A stretch of DNA of 64,000 bases from Mesorhizobium sp. (GCF_004963255.1 NZ_SUGA01000001.1:434001-498000), one strand, 5' to 3'. Numbered from the stretch's first letter, positions 17,974 to 27,749 are shown. Program-made: numbers and translations. The notes: a model not told the origin generated them from the letters alone.

Positions 17974-18975
17974 TCAATTGCCGATCGTGGCGACGAGCAG
18001 CGCCTTGATCGTGTGCATGCGGTTCTCCGCCTGGTCGAACACGATCGACGCGCCCGATTCGAAGACCTGATCCGTGACCTCCATGCAGTCGATGCCGAAT
18101 TCGCGCGCGACCGAGGCGCCGACCTCGGTCTCGGTATCGTGGAACGCCGGCAGGCAATGCATGAATTTCACGTGCGGATTGCCGCTGGCCGACATCACCT
18201 CGCTCGTCACCCGATAGGGCGTCAGCAGGCGGATACGCTCGGTCCAGGCCGACTTGTCCTCACCCATGGACAGCCAGACATCGGTGTAGATGAAGTCGGC
18301 GCCTTCGACGCAGCTCTTCACATCTTCGTCCAGCCTGAAGCGGCCGCCGCTGCGCTCCGCCAGGGTTCTGACATGGGCGCAGAACTCGCCGTCCGGCCAA
18401 AGCTCCTTGGGTGAGGAGATACGCATGTCGATGCCGACCTTGGCGGCGCCCACCGCCAGGGATAGCGCGACATTGTCCCGGCCCTCGCCGACGAAGGCGA
18501 CCGTCATGTCGGACAGATGCTTGTGCGTGAATTCACGCATGGTCATGAAATCGGCGAGGATCTGCGTCGGGTGCGCTTCATTGGTCAGGCCGTTGTAGAC
18601 GGGCACGCCGGCATGCGTGGCAAGCAGCTCGGCCTGATGTTGCGCAAAGCCGCGATATTCGATCGCATCATACATGCGGCCGAGCACGCGCGCGGTGTCC
18701 TTCATGGACTCCTTGTGCCCGATATGGCTGCCGCTGGGGCCGAAATAGGTGACGTGGGCGCCCTGGTCGTAGGCGGCCACTTCGAATCCCGTCCGGGTGC
18801 GGGTCGAGTCCTTTTCGAAGATCAGCGCGATGTTCTTGCGGACGAGGCGCGGTATCTCGTGCCCGGCCTGCTTGGCCGCCTTCAGATCGGCTGCCAGCTT
18901 CAGCAGGAAGCGGATCTCGTCCGCCGAGAGGTCGTCCAGCGAGAGCACCGAGCGTCCATGAAGGTTGATCGACAT
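17974..18975 (-). CDS. arcB: Catabolic ornithine carbamoyltransferase ArcB
   Basis: Splits citrulline with phosphate into ornithine and carbamoyl phosphate in the arginine deiminase pathway. The 333-residue chain has the carbamoyl-phosphate motif STRTRTGFE, the HxxQ-type region near FAQHQAELL and the ornithine-site motif HCLPAFHD. Length and the [12 protein letters not shown] stretch suit the catabolic form. The start (MSINLHGR) has AAAGGA upstream; the frame is open further but only as shadow of arcA. It sits between arcA (11-bp gap) and arcC (1-bp gap). Confidence 0.96.
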   Translation of the reverse strand: MSINLHGRSVLSLDDLSADEIRFLLKLAADLKAAKQAGHEIPRLVRKNIALIFEKDSTRTRTGFEVAAYDQGAHVTYFGPSGSHIGHKESMKDTARVLGRMYDAIEYRGFAQHQAELLATHAGVPVYNGLTNEAHPTQILADFMTMREFTHKHLSDMTVAFVGEGRDNVALSLAVGAAKVGIDMRISSPKELWPDGEFCAHVRTLAERSGGRFRLDEDVKSCVEGADFIYTDVWLSMGEDKSAWTERIRLLTPYRVTSEVMSASGNPHVKFMHCLPAFHDTETEVGASVAREFGIDCMEVTDQVFESGASIVFDQAENRMHTIKALLVATIGN

Positions 18976-18986
18976 TGGGGGTCCTT

Positions 18987-20201
18987 TCAGAGCGGGTCTC
19001 GGGCGATGGGGCAGGTCATGCAATGGCCGCCGCCGCGGCCGCGGCTGAGCTCGGCACCCTCGACGGTGATCACCTCGACTCCCGCCCGGCGCAGAAGCGT
19101 GTTGGTGTAGACGTTGCGGTCGTAGCCGATGACGACGCCCGGCTCGACGGCGACGACGTTGTTGCCGTCGTCCCACTGCTCGCGCTCGGCCTCGTAGCGG
19201 TCGCCGCCAGTGGCGATGATCCGCAGCGATTTCAGCCCGAGAGCCTCCGCGACCACCGATATGAAGGGCTCCTTCTCCTCCCTGACCTCGACCGCCGCAT
19301 CGCCGTCTCCCGGCCGGATCGAGAAGGTGCGCAGCCTTTCGACCACGGGCGGATACATGGTCGCGAGGTCCCGGTCACAGAAGGTGAAGACGGTGTCGAG
19401 ATGCATGAAGGAACGGTCACGCGGCATCAGAGCCGCGATCACGCGCGTGGCTTCTCCGGCGGCGAACAGGCTTCGCGCAAGATCGCCGACCGCTTGCGGC
19501 GTGGTGCGCTCGCCCATGCCGACCAGAACGACGCCTCCGCCGACCGGCATGACGTCGCCGCCTTCGAGGCTGACGCCCGTTCCGGCCTGGGGCGAGACGA
19601 ACGGGATGCCGCTTTCACGGAACCTTGGATGGAAGCGATAGACAGCCTCGACATTGGCCGCCTCCGGCCGCCTGGCTGGCCAATACATCGGGTTGGCCGA
19701 CACGGAGCGGTAGATCCAGCAGGAGCTGTCACGGGTGAACAGCTGGTTGGGAAGCGGCGGCAGCACGAAATCCTGCGGCGCGAGCGTCCTTCCGGTCAGC
19801 CCCTTGGGCTCGAACGGCAGTTCGGCGCGCGCAATGCCGCCGACGAGACAGGTTGCCAGCAGGCCGGCCGACATTTCGTTCAGCCAGCCACGCATCTCGT
19901 CGACCATGTCGAGGCCGACCACGCCGGCATGCACCCGGCGGTCGAGAAGCCAGTCGCGGGCCTTGCCGATGGCCATTGTCTCGGCAAGCAGCTCACCGAA
20001 CGAATGCACCACCACGCCGCGCTCGCGCAACGCGTCGACGAAGACGTCGTGTTCCTGGCGCGCCCGCTTTACCCACAACACGTCGTCGAACAGCAGCGCC
20101 TTGCAGTTGTCCGGCGTCAGCCTGCGCAGGCTGAGGTCCGGTCTGTGGACCATGACCTCACGCAGGCGACCGACCTCCGAATGCACTCCCAGACTTGTCA
20201 T
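18987..20201 (-). CDS. arcA: Arginine deiminase ArcA
   Basis: Hydrolyses arginine to citrulline and ammonia. The 404-residue chain shows the family's N-terminal [17 protein letters not shown], the ELLAETM region, FTRDSSCWI and EGGDVMP substrate loops, [12 protein letters not shown], and the catalytic Cys in GGGHCMTCP at the C-terminus. The start follows GAGAGG. It is second in arcDABC, 11 bp after arcD. Under low oxygen the pathway yields one ATP per arginine and ammonia, which also buffers acid. Confidence 0.96.
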   Translation of the reverse strand: MTSLGVHSEVGRLREVMVHRPDLSLRRLTPDNCKALLFDDVLWVKRARQEHDVFVDALRERGVVVHSFGELLAETMAIGKARDWLLDRRVHAGVVGLDMVDEMRGWLNEMSAGLLATCLVGGIARAELPFEPKGLTGRTLAPQDFVLPPLPNQLFTRDSSCWIYRSVSANPMYWPARRPEAANVEAVYRFHPRFRESGIPFVSPQAGTGVSLEGGDVMPVGGGVVLVGMGERTTPQAVGDLARSLFAAGEATRVIAALMPRDRSFMHLDTVFTFCDRDLATMYPPVVERLRTFSIRPGDGDAAVEVREEKEPFISVVAEALGLKSLRIIATGGDRYEAEREQWDDGNNVVAVEPGVVIGYDRNVYTNTLLRRAGVEVITVEGAELSRGRGGGHCMTCPIARDPL

Positions 20202-20212
20202 CGCATGGCCTC

Positions 20213-21682
20213 TCAAAGCGCGCTGACGGCGCCGGTCCACATCTCGTAGACGGCAAGGATTGCGACCGCGACGAGGGCGACGGCGATGATGGCTTCCACC
20301 GGGTGGAAGACACGCTGGTTGCCCTCGCGGCGAGCCCAGACGTAGAAGATGATGCCGGGAGCATAGAGGATAGCGCACATGAAAAGGTACGCAGGCCCCG
20401 CTGCATAGACGAGCCACAGCCCGTAGATCGTTGCCAGCACGCCGGCGAGGAGCGGTCCGGTGCGCCGCTCGCTGCCCTGGTAGCTTTCGCCGGTCAATGC
20501 CAGTTTTGCGGCGAAGGCTCCGGAGAAAATGTAGGGCACGAGGATGGCGGCCGAGGCGATGTAGAAGAGCGCCTGGTAGGTGCTCTGGGCAAACAGCGTG
20601 ATCACCAGGAAGGCCTGGACGAGCAGGTTGGTGATCAGCAGCGACGTCGAGGGAACGCCACGCTCGCTTTCCCGGCTGAAGAACTTCGGCATGGTTCCGT
20701 CCTTGCCGGCGACATGCGGAATCTCCGCCGCAAGCAGCGTCCAGCTCAGGAAGGCGCCGATGACCGAGATGACGAGCGCGAGATTGATGAGCACGGCGCC
20801 CCAGGGTCCGACGACCGCCTCGAGCACGCCTGCCATCGACGGGTTCTTCAGGGCGGCAAGTTCGGGCTGGCTCAGGATGCCGAGCGAAAGCAGCGAGACC
20901 AGCGCATAGAGCGCGAGGCAGGTGAAGAAGCCGAGCACAGTTGCCGTCGCAATGTCCTTGCGGCGCTCCGCCCGGGCGGAGAAGACGCTGGCGCCTTCGA
21001 TGCCGATGAACACCCACAGCGTCACCAGCATCGTGCTCTTGACCTGGGCGGCGAGGGTGCCGAGCGAGGCGTTGCCGAGCCCGGTGAAGTCGAGTGTCCA
21101 GACATTGAGCTTGAACGTGACGGCCACGATCCCGACGAACAGGACGACAGGCGCGATCTTGGCCACGGTCACGATGGTGTTGACGACCGCCGCCTGACGG
21201 ATGCCCGCCAGGATCAGAATGTGGATGAGCCACAGCAGGATCGAGGCCCCGAGCACCGCCTGCCACGTGTTTCCGTCACCGAAGGCGGGGAAGAAATAGG
21301 ACAGTGCGCTGAAAACGATCACCGCGTAGGAGACGTTGCCCACCCATGCGCTGATCCAGTAGCCCCAGGCGCTGTTGAAGCCTACGAACGGACCGAAGCC
21401 GGCCTTGGCATAGGCATAGGGGCCGGCGTCGAGGTCGGGACGGCGCACCGCCAGCGACTGGTAGACAAACACCAGCGCAAGCATGCCGATCGCCGTGATG
21501 GCCCAACCGATCAGGATCGCCAGCGGACCGGCGCCGGCCGCCATGTTCTGCGGCAGGCTGAAGACGCCCGAGCCGACCATGGAGCCGATGACGAGCGCGG
21601 TCAGCGACCCCAGCCGGAGCTTCGCCGAAGCCGGGGTCGCGGTTCTTTCCCGGATAGGGACGTTGATGTCTGTTGTGGCCAT
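20213..21682 (-). CDS. arcD: Arginine/ornithine antiporter ArcD
   Basis: Exchanges external arginine for internal ornithine, feeding the arginine deiminase pathway without energy cost. The 489-residue chain has about twelve to thirteen helices and the APC-family signature [16 protein letters not shown] in helix 1. The start (MATTDINVP) has GGGAGGG upstream; an upstream ATG would add 22 residues without a site. It is the first gene of arcDABC, with a perfect anaerobox 66 bp upstream of the start. Confidence 0.95.
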   Translation of the reverse strand: MATTDINVPIRERTATPASAKLRLGSLTALVIGSMVGSGVFSLPQNMAAGAGPLAILIGWAITAIGMLALVFVYQSLAVRRPDLDAGPYAYAKAGFGPFVGFNSAWGYWISAWVGNVSYAVIVFSALSYFFPAFGDGNTWQAVLGASILLWLIHILILAGIRQAAVVNTIVTVAKIAPVVLFVGIVAVTFKLNVWTLDFTGLGNASLGTLAAQVKSTMLVTLWVFIGIEGASVFSARAERRKDIATATVLGFFTCLALYALVSLLSLGILSQPELAALKNPSMAGVLEAVVGPWGAVLINLALVISVIGAFLSWTLLAAEIPHVAGKDGTMPKFFSRESERGVPSTSLLITNLLVQAFLVITLFAQSTYQALFYIASAAILVPYIFSGAFAAKLALTGESYQGSERRTGPLLAGVLATIYGLWLVYAAGPAYLFMCAILYAPGIIFYVWARREGNQRVFHPVEAIIAVALVAVAILAVYEMWTGAVSAL

Positions 21683-21741
21683 GAGGCCCTCCCACCTTTG
21701 CAATGATGGGGGCCATTCAACAGGAAAGCGGGAAGGCAGCT

Positions 21742-21755
21742 TTGACACGGGTCAA
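21742..21755. promoter_or_regulatory. Anaerobox (FNR/FixK site) of arcDABC
   Basis: TTGACACGGGTCAA, a perfect site centred 66 bp before the arcD start. It places arginine fermentation under oxygen control. Confidence 0.9.
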
Positions 21756-21796
21756 ATCAGAATGATCACAGCGCCAGCGTCACGGCAGCGACAACA

Positions 21797-23041
21797 CTAC
21801 CGGAACAGCATGGCGCCGTAGCCCGCGGCAGCGGCGGTCAAGGTCATGCCGGCCAAGGGCAGCCAGAATCTCACCGGACCCGCGAATACGGCCAGGAACA
21901 GGCGCCCGATCGCGTTGGCCACCAGCGCCGTCAGCACCGCATGTCCAACGGTTTCGATCGGCATCGACTGCTTGATCAGCCGTATGGCGCTGAGCACCGA
22001 AGCGTCGACATCAAAGGCGCCCGCGATCGCGGAACTCGCCAGCAGGCCTTGTTCCTTGAATTGGAACGCCAACGCGGCGCTCGCTGTCGAGGCGCCCGCG
22101 AACAGCAGCGCAAAGATCAGCAACGGTACCAGTTCGAATGGATTGCGCGTCGCGCCGGGGCTCTCTGGCGTGCTGCCGCGAATTGCCAGCGCAATCGTTC
22201 CGCAGACGCCGAGTGTCAGCGCGGCTGCGAGCGCGGGTATGGCCATGTAAGCGGTCACCGGTGGCGCCAGTATCAGAACCACGAGGCAGACACGCAAGAT
22301 CGAGATCATAGCGGCCAGCGAAGCCGCGCCCGCGAAAGACAAGGAATTGTCCGACGCATTGGCGGTGCGGGCCAGTGACAGGGTGGCGGCGGTCGACGAG
22401 ACCACGGCGCCGGCGAGCGCGCTCACAATCAGACCGCGGGCGTTTCCGAGGACGCGCGCCGCAACATAACCGGCGAAGGAAATCGAGGCCATCAGCACTG
22501 TCAGGAGCCAGATCTCCCGCGGGTTGAAGCCGCCCCATGGGTCAAATGGACGGTCCGGCAGCAGGGGCAGGATTATGGCGGTCATCACCGCCAGGACCAA
22601 TGCCGAGCGAAGCTCGATCCAGGTCAGACGTTTCAGAAGCCCGTGCAGGATTTCGCGGCTGGCGAGGAGCGCCGCGAGCGCTGCGCCTCCCGCGGCGGCA
22701 ACGCGAAAATCGCCTGCCACGCAGAGCGCGCCAAGCGTAAAGACGGCCAGGCCCGCGATAACGGTTGTGACGCTGAAATCCTCGTCATGCGCGGCTTCGC
22801 GTGCCTTGTACCAGGCGAAAATGCCAGCGAAGGCGAGGAAGCCTGCAACCAGCACCGAAATTGTGTTGAGCGCGTCGGCCAATGCCGCAACCAGGCCGCC
22901 GAGAAGCCCGGCGATGCCGAAGGTGCGAATGCCGGCTGTCCGGCTGCGGTCGGGCGCATCGCGCTCTCTCCAGCCGCGTTCCAACCCGACGAGCAGGCCT
23001 ATTGCCAAGGCGACCCCGAGCCGGGCAATGAGCGTGTCCAT
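21797..23041 (-). CDS. MgtC/SapB family membrane protein with DUF4010
   Basis: A 414-residue integral membrane protein with about twelve helices. The N-terminal quarter is MgtC/SapB-like (RLGVALAIGLLVGLERGWRER, then RTFGIAGLLGG near residue 40) and the rest is DUF4010. The GLERGWRERD loop is the usual family signature. GAGGTAG precedes the ATG. The gene ends 41 bp short of the arcD anaerobox and has no box of its own. Transport substrate is unknown; MgtC relatives are linked to magnesium or phosphate stress, but this fusion family has not been clearly assigned. Confidence 0.88.
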   Translation of the reverse strand: MDTLIARLGVALAIGLLVGLERGWRERDAPDRSRTAGIRTFGIAGLLGGLVAALADALNTISVLVAGFLAFAGIFAWYKAREAAHDEDFSVTTVIAGLAVFTLGALCVAGDFRVAAAGGAALAALLASREILHGLLKRLTWIELRSALVLAVMTAIILPLLPDRPFDPWGGFNPREIWLLTVLMASISFAGYVAARVLGNARGLIVSALAGAVVSSTAATLSLARTANASDNSLSFAGAASLAAMISILRVCLVVLILAPPVTAYMAIPALAAALTLGVCGTIALAIRGSTPESPGATRNPFELVPLLIFALLFAGASTASAALAFQFKEQGLLASSAIAGAFDVDASVLSAIRLIKQSMPIETVGHAVLTALVANAIGRLFLAVFAGPVRFWLPLAGMTLTAAAAGYGAMLFR

Positions 23042-23132
23042 GGCGGCTACCTCAGATTGACGGCATACGCTGCCAGCCGCTTCGGCCAGCGGTCGGCTTG
23101 GCGCGGCTTCCGCATGGCCTCGCCATGTAAGG

Positions 23133-23582
23133 CTAGCTCTCCAACGCTTCGCGGCCCGAAACTTCGGCGATGGAGACGCGGAAGAACACGTGGGGCAGAT
23201 GCTCCAAATCCGAGGTGGCGGCCGGCTTGAGCGCGCCCGGCTCCCACCAGTCGAAGTGCTTGCTCAGCACAAACCATGCATGGTCACGCTGCGCCTCTTG
23301 TCCGATCCGATCGGGAAGTTCCTCATAACAGCCGGTGACGATGACGCTTTTCCAACCGTGACCCGTGCCGGGGGCGTCGACCTGCACGGACACGAGCGGA
23401 TTGGCGCGCATCCAATCGATCTTCTTGCCTGGCATCGAGAAGGCATAGAGGTGGTTGTCCGCGTGGGCGTAGTGGAACGGAACCACGTAGGGCCGCCCGT
23501 CCTTCGCACAGGCCAGGCGGCCGGCGCGATTGGCCGTCAGCAGTTTGGAGCATTCCAGAGTGGACAGTGCGCGGATCTGCAT
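23133..23582 (-). CDS. Pyridoxamine 5'-phosphate oxidase-like FMN protein
   Basis: A 149-residue split-barrel flavoprotein of the PPOX-like (NimA-type) group. It opens with RALSTLECSKLLTANRAGRLA and has RPYVVPFHYAHADNHLYAFSMPGKK, the region that binds the flavin phosphate. Such proteins may bind FMN or F420 and reduce small molecules; substrate unknown. TAGGAG precedes the ATG. It is last of a three-gene operon with the DUF2267 and phosphoribosyltransferase genes, 11 bp after the latter. Confidence 0.87.
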   Translation of the reverse strand: MQIRALSTLECSKLLTANRAGRLACAKDGRPYVVPFHYAHADNHLYAFSMPGKKIDWMRANPLVSVQVDAPGTGHGWKSVIVTGCYEELPDRIGQEAQRDHAWFVLSKHFDWWEPGALKPAATSDLEHLPHVFFRVSIAEVSGREALES

Positions 23583-23593
23583 CGGCGGGACTC

Positions 23594-24295
23594 CTAGCTG
23601 CCGGTCTCGCGCCGCGATCTTTTCGCGGTGTGCTGGCCGGAGCGCCTTCTTTCGTCGGCATTTCCGCGGGCGAGGGCCATCATATCCAGAACCTCCTTGT
23701 CGGAGAGCTGCGGGAAGCTGCCGTAATAATAGCTCAGCGCCCGAAAACGTGCGGGCTGATTGAGGCAGATCAAATCCGCTTCCCGCGCAAGCTCGTCCGC
23801 GGTGTCCACCGGCGCCACGGGAAGAGCGACGATGATCTTTCGGGGCGAACGTCGCTTCAACGCGCGAATGGCGACCTTCATCGTCGTTCCGGTCGCCGCC
23901 CCGTCGTCAACGAGGATCACCGTTTTGCCCGTCACCGACAGGGGCAGGTCTTTCCCACGATATACCGCCCGTCGCCGTTCCAGTTCGGGGCGCTCCTGCG
24001 CGATCAGGACACGAAGCGCACCGTCGTCGAGGGCGTATGCCTCCACGATCTCCCGGTTGAGAACGACGTCGGGAGGCTCGCCGTCCACGATGGCGGCCAC
24101 GGCCAGTTCCGGATTGCCCGGCGCTCCGACCTTTCGAACGATCACCAAATCCAGTGGCGCCCTGAGGGCCTTGGCTACCTCGGCGGCCACAGGGACGCCG
24201 CCTCGTGGCAAGGCGAGCACAATCGGGTCCTTCAGCTGAAGCAGGTCCAGCGATGCTCCGAGCTTCTGCCCCGCCTCCTGGCGATCGCGAAACAT
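23594..24295 (-). CDS. Phosphoribosyltransferase
   Basis: A 233-residue PRTase-fold protein. The PRPP-binding motif is VILVDDGAATGTT (about residues 126-138), and LALPRGGVPVAAEVA near residue 26 is the usual second loop. The group is often found next to dienelactone hydrolase or stress genes, and its substrate is not established. The start at 24295 is favoured because GGAGGA lies 6 bp before it; ATG 24301 overlaps the upstream stop but would sit right on the ribosome site. The C-terminal tail (about 25 residues) is basic and likely disordered. Confidence 0.88.
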   Translation of the reverse strand: MFRDRQEAGQKLGASLDLLQLKDPIVLALPRGGVPVAAEVAKALRAPLDLVIVRKVGAPGNPELAVAAIVDGEPPDVVLNREIVEAYALDDGALRVLIAQERPELERRRAVYRGKDLPLSVTGKTVILVDDGAATGTTMKVAIRALKRRSPRKIIVALPVAPVDTADELAREADLICLNQPARFRALSYYYGSFPQLSDKEVLDMMALARGNADERRRSGQHTAKRSRRETGS

Positions 24296-24297
24296 CG

Positions 24298-24726
24298 TCA
24301 TTCCTCCGGCCACAGGTGGCGCAGTGACTTCTTCATCGAGTTTCGGACCTGGACGATCTCACCGTGGGAAATATGCCGGTCGAGAAGCCTGAACACCGCT
24401 CCGATCGCCTTGTCGACATCGATCTCCGGCTCGTAGCCAAAGCTGTTGCGGACGCAAATGACGAAGTCGCTCTTTTTGCGTTCCCACGTCGGTTCGGCCG
24501 GGTTCCACCCTTCGAAATAGATGCCTCTGATCAGCGTCGGCAACTGGGCCGACAGGTCGGCCATTTCCTCCGGCGAAAGCCAGTCGCGCAAGGTATGCAG
24601 GACCGCCTTCAGCAGGCGGAACGCGCTCTGCTCGTTCCAATCCAGGTCCCTGGCAAGCTCGTTCACCCATTGCTGCGCCTGCTCGGCGGCATGCGTGATC
24701 GAAGTGTGTGAAACTGCGTGTGTCAT
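24298..24726 (-). CDS. DUF2267 protein
   Basis: A 142-residue helical protein matching DUF2267. It has the repeating pattern WVNELARDLDWNEQSAFRLLKAVLHTLRDWL in the first half and a second copy ending VFRLLDRHISHGEIVQVRNSM. The protein is acidic and cytoplasmic. GAGG precedes the ATG closely. Its stop codon lies two bases before the phosphoribosyltransferase start, so it heads that operon. Function unknown; DUF2267 genes commonly sit in stress or low-oxygen clusters like this one. Confidence 0.87.
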   Translation of the reverse strand: MTHAVSHTSITHAAEQAQQWVNELARDLDWNEQSAFRLLKAVLHTLRDWLSPEEMADLSAQLPTLIRGIYFEGWNPAEPTWERKKSDFVICVRNSFGYEPEIDVDKAIGAVFRLLDRHISHGEIVQVRNSMKKSLRHLWPEE

Positions 24727-24802
24727 CCTCGTAATCCTTCGACTTTGGTTCTCCCTTGCTGGGAACGGCGCATCGCTCCGGACAAGTTCAACGTCCCGGA
24801 TT

Positions 24803-26080
24803 TCAGCCGCCAGCCTTGTTCACCAGCAGCGGAATGATCCGGTCGGTCTTGGCGACGGCGGGGCGGCCTGAGCCGGCATAAGGGATGCCGAGCGCATCCC
24901 AGGTCTCGACCAGGGCGTCCTGCAGTTCGGCGATCAGCGCGTCCGAATGGAACGGCGTCGGCGTGATGCGCAGCCGCTCGGTGCCGCGCGGCACCGTCGG
25001 ATAGTTGATCGGCTGGATATAGATGCCGTGCACGCCAAGCAGCCGGTCGCTGGCCATCTTGCAAAGCTCGGGATCGCCGACCAGCAGCGGCACGATATGG
25101 GTGGCTGATTCCATCACCGGCAGGCCGGCCGCGGCAAGCACCTGCTTGGTGCGCGCCGCCTGGCGCTGCTGCGCGTCGCGCTCGGCCTGCGAGCGCTTGA
25201 GGTGCCGGATCGAGGTGGTGGCGGCGGCCGCGATCGCCGGCGGCAGCGCGGTGGTGAAGATGAAGCCCGGCGCATAGGAGCGCACCGCGTCGATCACGGC
25301 ACTGGTGCCGGTGATGTAGCCGCCGAGCGTCCCGAAGGCCTTGGCCAAGGTTCCCTCGATGATGTCGATGCGGTCGGCAAGGCCTTCACGCTCGGTGATG
25401 CCGCCGCCGCGCGGTCCGTACATGCCCACCGCATGCACCTCGTCGATATAGGTCATGGCGTTGTAGCGCTCGGCCAGCTCGACGATCTCTCTGATCGGCG
25501 CGATGTCGCCGTCCATCGAATAGACGCTCTCGAACACGATCAGCTTGGCGCGCTCGCGTCCCGCCGCCTGCAGCAGGCTTTCCAGATGCGCGACGTCGTT
25601 GTGGCGAAAAATCTTCTTTTCCGCGCCGGAGCGGCGCACGCCCTCGATCATCGAGGCATGGTTGAGCTCGTCGGAGAGCACCAGGCAGTTGGGCAGCAGC
25701 CGGGCGATGGTCGAGATCGAGGCTTCGTTGGAGACGAAGCCGGAGGTGAAGACGAGCCCTGCTTCCTTGTCATGCAGGTCGGCGAGCTCCTGCTCGAGCT
25801 CGACCAGCGGGTTGGAGGTGCCGGAGATGTTGCGGGTGCCGCCGGCGCCCGAGCCCATCTTGCCGGCCGCGGTCTGGAAGGCGGCAATCACATCCTCGTT
25901 CTGGCCCATGCCGAGATAGTCGTTGGAGCACCAGACGGTGATTTCCTGGGCGCGGCCGTTGGACCGCCAGATGGCTCGCGGGAACTTGCCCACCATGCGC
26001 TCGAGGTCGGCGAAGATGCGGTAGCGCCGCTCCGCGTGGAGCTGGTCGATCGCATCCTCGAAGAACCGCTGGTAATTCAT
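24803..26080 (-). CDS. hemA: 5-aminolevulinate synthase HemA
   Basis: Condenses glycine and succinyl-CoA to 5-aminolevulinate, the first step of haem synthesis in alphaproteobacteria. The 425-residue PLP enzyme has [10 protein letters not shown] and [16 protein letters not shown] near the N-terminus, the pocket [17 protein letters not shown], and the PLP Lys in [12 protein letters not shown]. Length is normal for the family. An anaerobox with one mismatch is centred 94 bp upstream. With hemN and the cbb3 genes, it would match haem supply to oxidase demand. Confidence 0.97.
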   Translation of the reverse strand: MNYQRFFEDAIDQLHAERRYRIFADLERMVGKFPRAIWRSNGRAQEITVWCSNDYLGMGQNEDVIAAFQTAAGKMGSGAGGTRNISGTSNPLVELEQELADLHDKEAGLVFTSGFVSNEASISTIARLLPNCLVLSDELNHASMIEGVRRSGAEKKIFRHNDVAHLESLLQAAGRERAKLIVFESVYSMDGDIAPIREIVELAERYNAMTYIDEVHAVGMYGPRGGGITEREGLADRIDIIEGTLAKAFGTLGGYITGTSAVIDAVRSYAPGFIFTTALPPAIAAAATTSIRHLKRSQAERDAQQRQAARTKQVLAAAGLPVMESATHIVPLLVGDPELCKMASDRLLGVHGIYIQPINYPTVPRGTERLRITPTPFHSDALIAELQDALVETWDALGIPYAGSGRPAVAKTDRIIPLLVNKAGG

Positions 26081-26167
26081 GTCGAGCTCCTGTGCAGCCG
26101 AAATTCGTTTTGGGTAGCGCGTTGATCTACCTGGCCGACACCATACGAGGCATGCGAGGATCTCACT

Positions 26168-26181
26168 TTGAGCTATGTCAA
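26168..26181. promoter_or_regulatory. Anaerobox variant upstream of hemA
   Basis: TTGAGCTATGTCAA, one mismatch (fifth base), the same variant as at 6443-6456. It is centred 94 bp before the hemA start and about 141 bp before the divergent small gene at 26316. Confidence 0.55.
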
Positions 26182-26315
26182 TTCCGGGATGCCTCCCGCG
26201 GTCGAGACAATGCGACTGGAGGCGGCTTCAGCCAGCGGGCTTGTGTTTCACAAAAAAAGTGGATGACCGCGATATTTGGAGTAGGAATGATCAACAGCCT
26301 GCATTGAGGGTAGTC

Positions 26316-26492
26316 GTGGACCGGTTCATTGCACGGGCTAATATTGCCCATTTCGAAGACTTGCTTGCCGCGGAAACTGACCCGCAGAAGCGCCGGGTGA
26401 TCGAGAACCTGCTTGCCCGTGAGAGACAGAAGCTCGAAATCGCGGAGCATCAAGCCGAGGCCGCAGGGAAACCTTCGGATCCAAAGAAATGA
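26316..26492 (+). CDS. Small charged protein, GTG start, unknown
   Basis: A 58-residue helical, charged protein opening VDRFIARANIAHFEDLLAAE, with DPQKRRVIENLLARERQKLE in the middle and a Lys/Pro tail. I recognise this only as a kind of small protein common in rhizobia. GTG at 26316 is chosen because GAGGG lies 6 bp upstream; an in-frame TTG at 26304 and an ATG much further up (26175) lack sites. It is divergent from hemA and may share the control region with it. It ends in a hairpin shared with the convergent hsp20. Confidence 0.6.
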   Translation: MDRFIARANIAHFEDLLAAETDPQKRRVIENLLARERQKLEIAEHQAEAAGKPSDPKK

Positions 26493-26496
26493 GGCT

Positions 26497-26525
26497 CCTC
26501 AGTGCACCGGCCCGATGCACTGAGG
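26497..26525. terminator. Bidirectional hairpin
   Basis: Perfect 10-bp stem CCTCAGTGCA/TGCACTGAGG with a 9-base loop, between the convergent small gene (stop 26492) and hsp20 (stop 26544). There is no long T run on either side, so termination efficiency is uncertain. Confidence 0.6.
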
Positions 26526-26543
26526 AAATGACGATCTGTGGCT

Positions 26544-27080
26544 TCAGGCAGCCTTGACGGTGATCTTCTTCTCGGCCTTCTGCGCTTCGGCCGTCTTGGG
26601 CAGCTTCACAGTCAGAATGCCCTTGGTGAAACTGGCGTCGATCTTGTCGGCGTTTACACCTTCGGGCAGCCGGAACGAGCGCTGGAAGGAGCCGTAGCGG
26701 CGCTCCGAGAGATAGTAGTCCTTCTCCTTTTCCTCTTTTTCTTCCTTCTTCTCGCCCTTGATCGTCAGCACGTTGTTGGCGAGCTTGATGTCGACGTTCT
26801 TTTCGTCGATGCCCGGCAGTTCCGCCGTGATCTCGTACTCGTTGGTCTTTTCCACCAGGTCCATCGCCGGCGCCACGGGCCATTCACCGCGCAACTTCGC
26901 GGGGAAGTCCCTGCCGAAGAGCGAACGGGTGGCGGGCAGATGGAAATCGAAGGGATGAAAGTCATCGAAAAGCCGGTCGATTTCGCGTCGCAGGCTCTCG
27001 AAAGGTCCCGCCCAGTTATCCGATCGGGCGGGAACGTTCTTCTCGGTTCTCACGGGCAGTTTGGTAGCGGCCTCAGCCAT
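26544..27080 (-). CDS. Hsp20 family small heat-shock protein
   Basis: A 178-residue small heat-shock protein, an ATP-independent holdase. The alpha-crystallin domain runs from about residue 70 to 165: AMDLVEKTNEYEITAELPGI, the NNVLTIKGEKK loop, SFQRSFRLPEGVNADKIDA and GILTVKLPK. The N-terminal arm (FESLRREIDRLFDDFHPF) is typical of the family. The start has AAGGAGA 6 bp upstream. The nearest perfect anaerobox (27317-27330) is 237 bp away, which is long for direct control. Confidence 0.94.
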   Translation of the reverse strand: MAEAATKLPVRTEKNVPARSDNWAGPFESLRREIDRLFDDFHPFDFHLPATRSLFGRDFPAKLRGEWPVAPAMDLVEKTNEYEITAELPGIDEKNVDIKLANNVLTIKGEKKEEKEEKEKDYYLSERRYGSFQRSFRLPEGVNADKIDASFTKGILTVKLPKTAEAQKAEKKITVKAA

Positions 27081-27316
27081 GGCTTTTCTCCTTAAAGATG
27101 GATTGGGCAACAAGTGCCGCCGCCTCCGCTCTTTCACCGCAGGTCTTCCAGCACGCGCCAGAGAGAGGTCGGCGGACCTGCTCGACAGGCATCCTCGCTG
27201 AACTGACCCATCCGCTTCGCGACGTCCCGCGTTTGACACGGTCGACCGCGACCGCATTGCAATTCATGCGCGACCTGTCGAGGCCGGCATCAAAGCACCG
27301 GTATGAGCAGCCATCG

Positions 27317-27330
27317 TTGATCCGCGTCAA
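27317..27330. promoter_or_regulatory. Orphan anaerobox
   Basis: TTGATCCGCGTCAA, a perfect site with no recognised gene at the usual 60-95 bp distance. It lies 237 bp before hsp20 and 144 bp before the small gene at 27474. Confidence 0.75.
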
Positions 27331-27426
27331 ACAAGCCGCAAGAAGGAGCGATTCGGATAAAAGAGCCGAACCATGCCCGTTCAACGGCCCCTGATTCGCG
27401 CCGAGGGGCCTTCTGGCCGAAAAAAT

Positions 27427-27440
27427 GTGACTCAAATCAA
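27427..27440. promoter_or_regulatory. Anaerobox variant near -41 of a start codon
   Basis: GTGACTCAAATCAA, one mismatch (first base). Centred 40.5 bp before the ATG at 27474, again predicting a leaderless or near-leaderless transcript. Confidence 0.55.
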
Positions 27441-27473
27441 AGCGCGGAGCGAATCTTCGATCACACTGGCTGA

Positions 27474-27689
27474 ATGTGGAATCCGATCGCAAGCGCGCCA
27501 TCTGGCCGCGACCTCGAACTGGCCGTCATCGACAACGATGGCGTGCACGCGCTCGTGTTCCCTTGCGAGAAGGCGCCGGTGGGCTGGAAGAATGTCGCCA
27601 CCGGGGCTCGGGTCGACATACGTCCGACCCACTGGCGTGTCTGGAATCCGGAGGAGCACCAGCTTGGCTTCCTGCAGAATCCGCACTGA
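27474..27689 (+). CDS. Small protein, unknown function
   Basis: A 71-residue protein opening MWNPIASAPSGRDLELAVID and continuing with HALVFPCEKAPVGWKN, then PTHWRVWNPEEH. It looks like a small beta-rich domain with many aromatic residues and one Cys. No ribosome site precedes the ATG; an anaerobox variant centred 40.5 bp upstream suggests a leaderless mRNA. The gene runs into a strong hairpin shared with the convergent fixJ. Function unknown. Confidence 0.7.
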   Translation: MWNPIASAPSGRDLELAVIDNDGVHALVFPCEKAPVGWKNVATGARVDIRPTHWRVWNPEEHQLGFLQNPH

Positions 27690-27733
27690 TGCGCGCCGCC
27701 CGCTGGCGTGTGGCGTTTCCAGGCGGCGCGCAT
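27689..27733. terminator. Bidirectional hairpin after fixJ
   Basis: Stem ATGCGCGCCGCC (27689-27700) pairs with GGCGGCGCGCAT (27722-27733), a perfect 12-bp stem with a 21-base loop, between the convergent small gene and fixJ. Confidence 0.6.
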
Positions 27734-27749
27734 TTCAGCGCGACGAACC

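Larger units (their letters stand above)
27081..27473. other. 393-bp intergenic stretch with two anaeroboxes
   Basis: Between hsp20 and the small gene at 27474. It holds two anaeroboxes, at 27317-27330 and 27427-27440. On the minus strand, beginning about 56 bp from the first box, is an ATG (27267, MNCNAVAVDRVK) whose frame runs into hsp20. In another frame, the segment ending at a stop at 27134 reads DVAKRMGQFSEDACRAG and then LWRVLEDLR, with high GC at third positions. This may be a very small gene or a decayed one. No other feature seen. Confidence 0.4.

Noticed and set aside
20195..21706. A 503-codon open frame antisense to arcD
   Set aside because: Shadow frame; very high Asp/Glu/Arg and Gln content and no domain.
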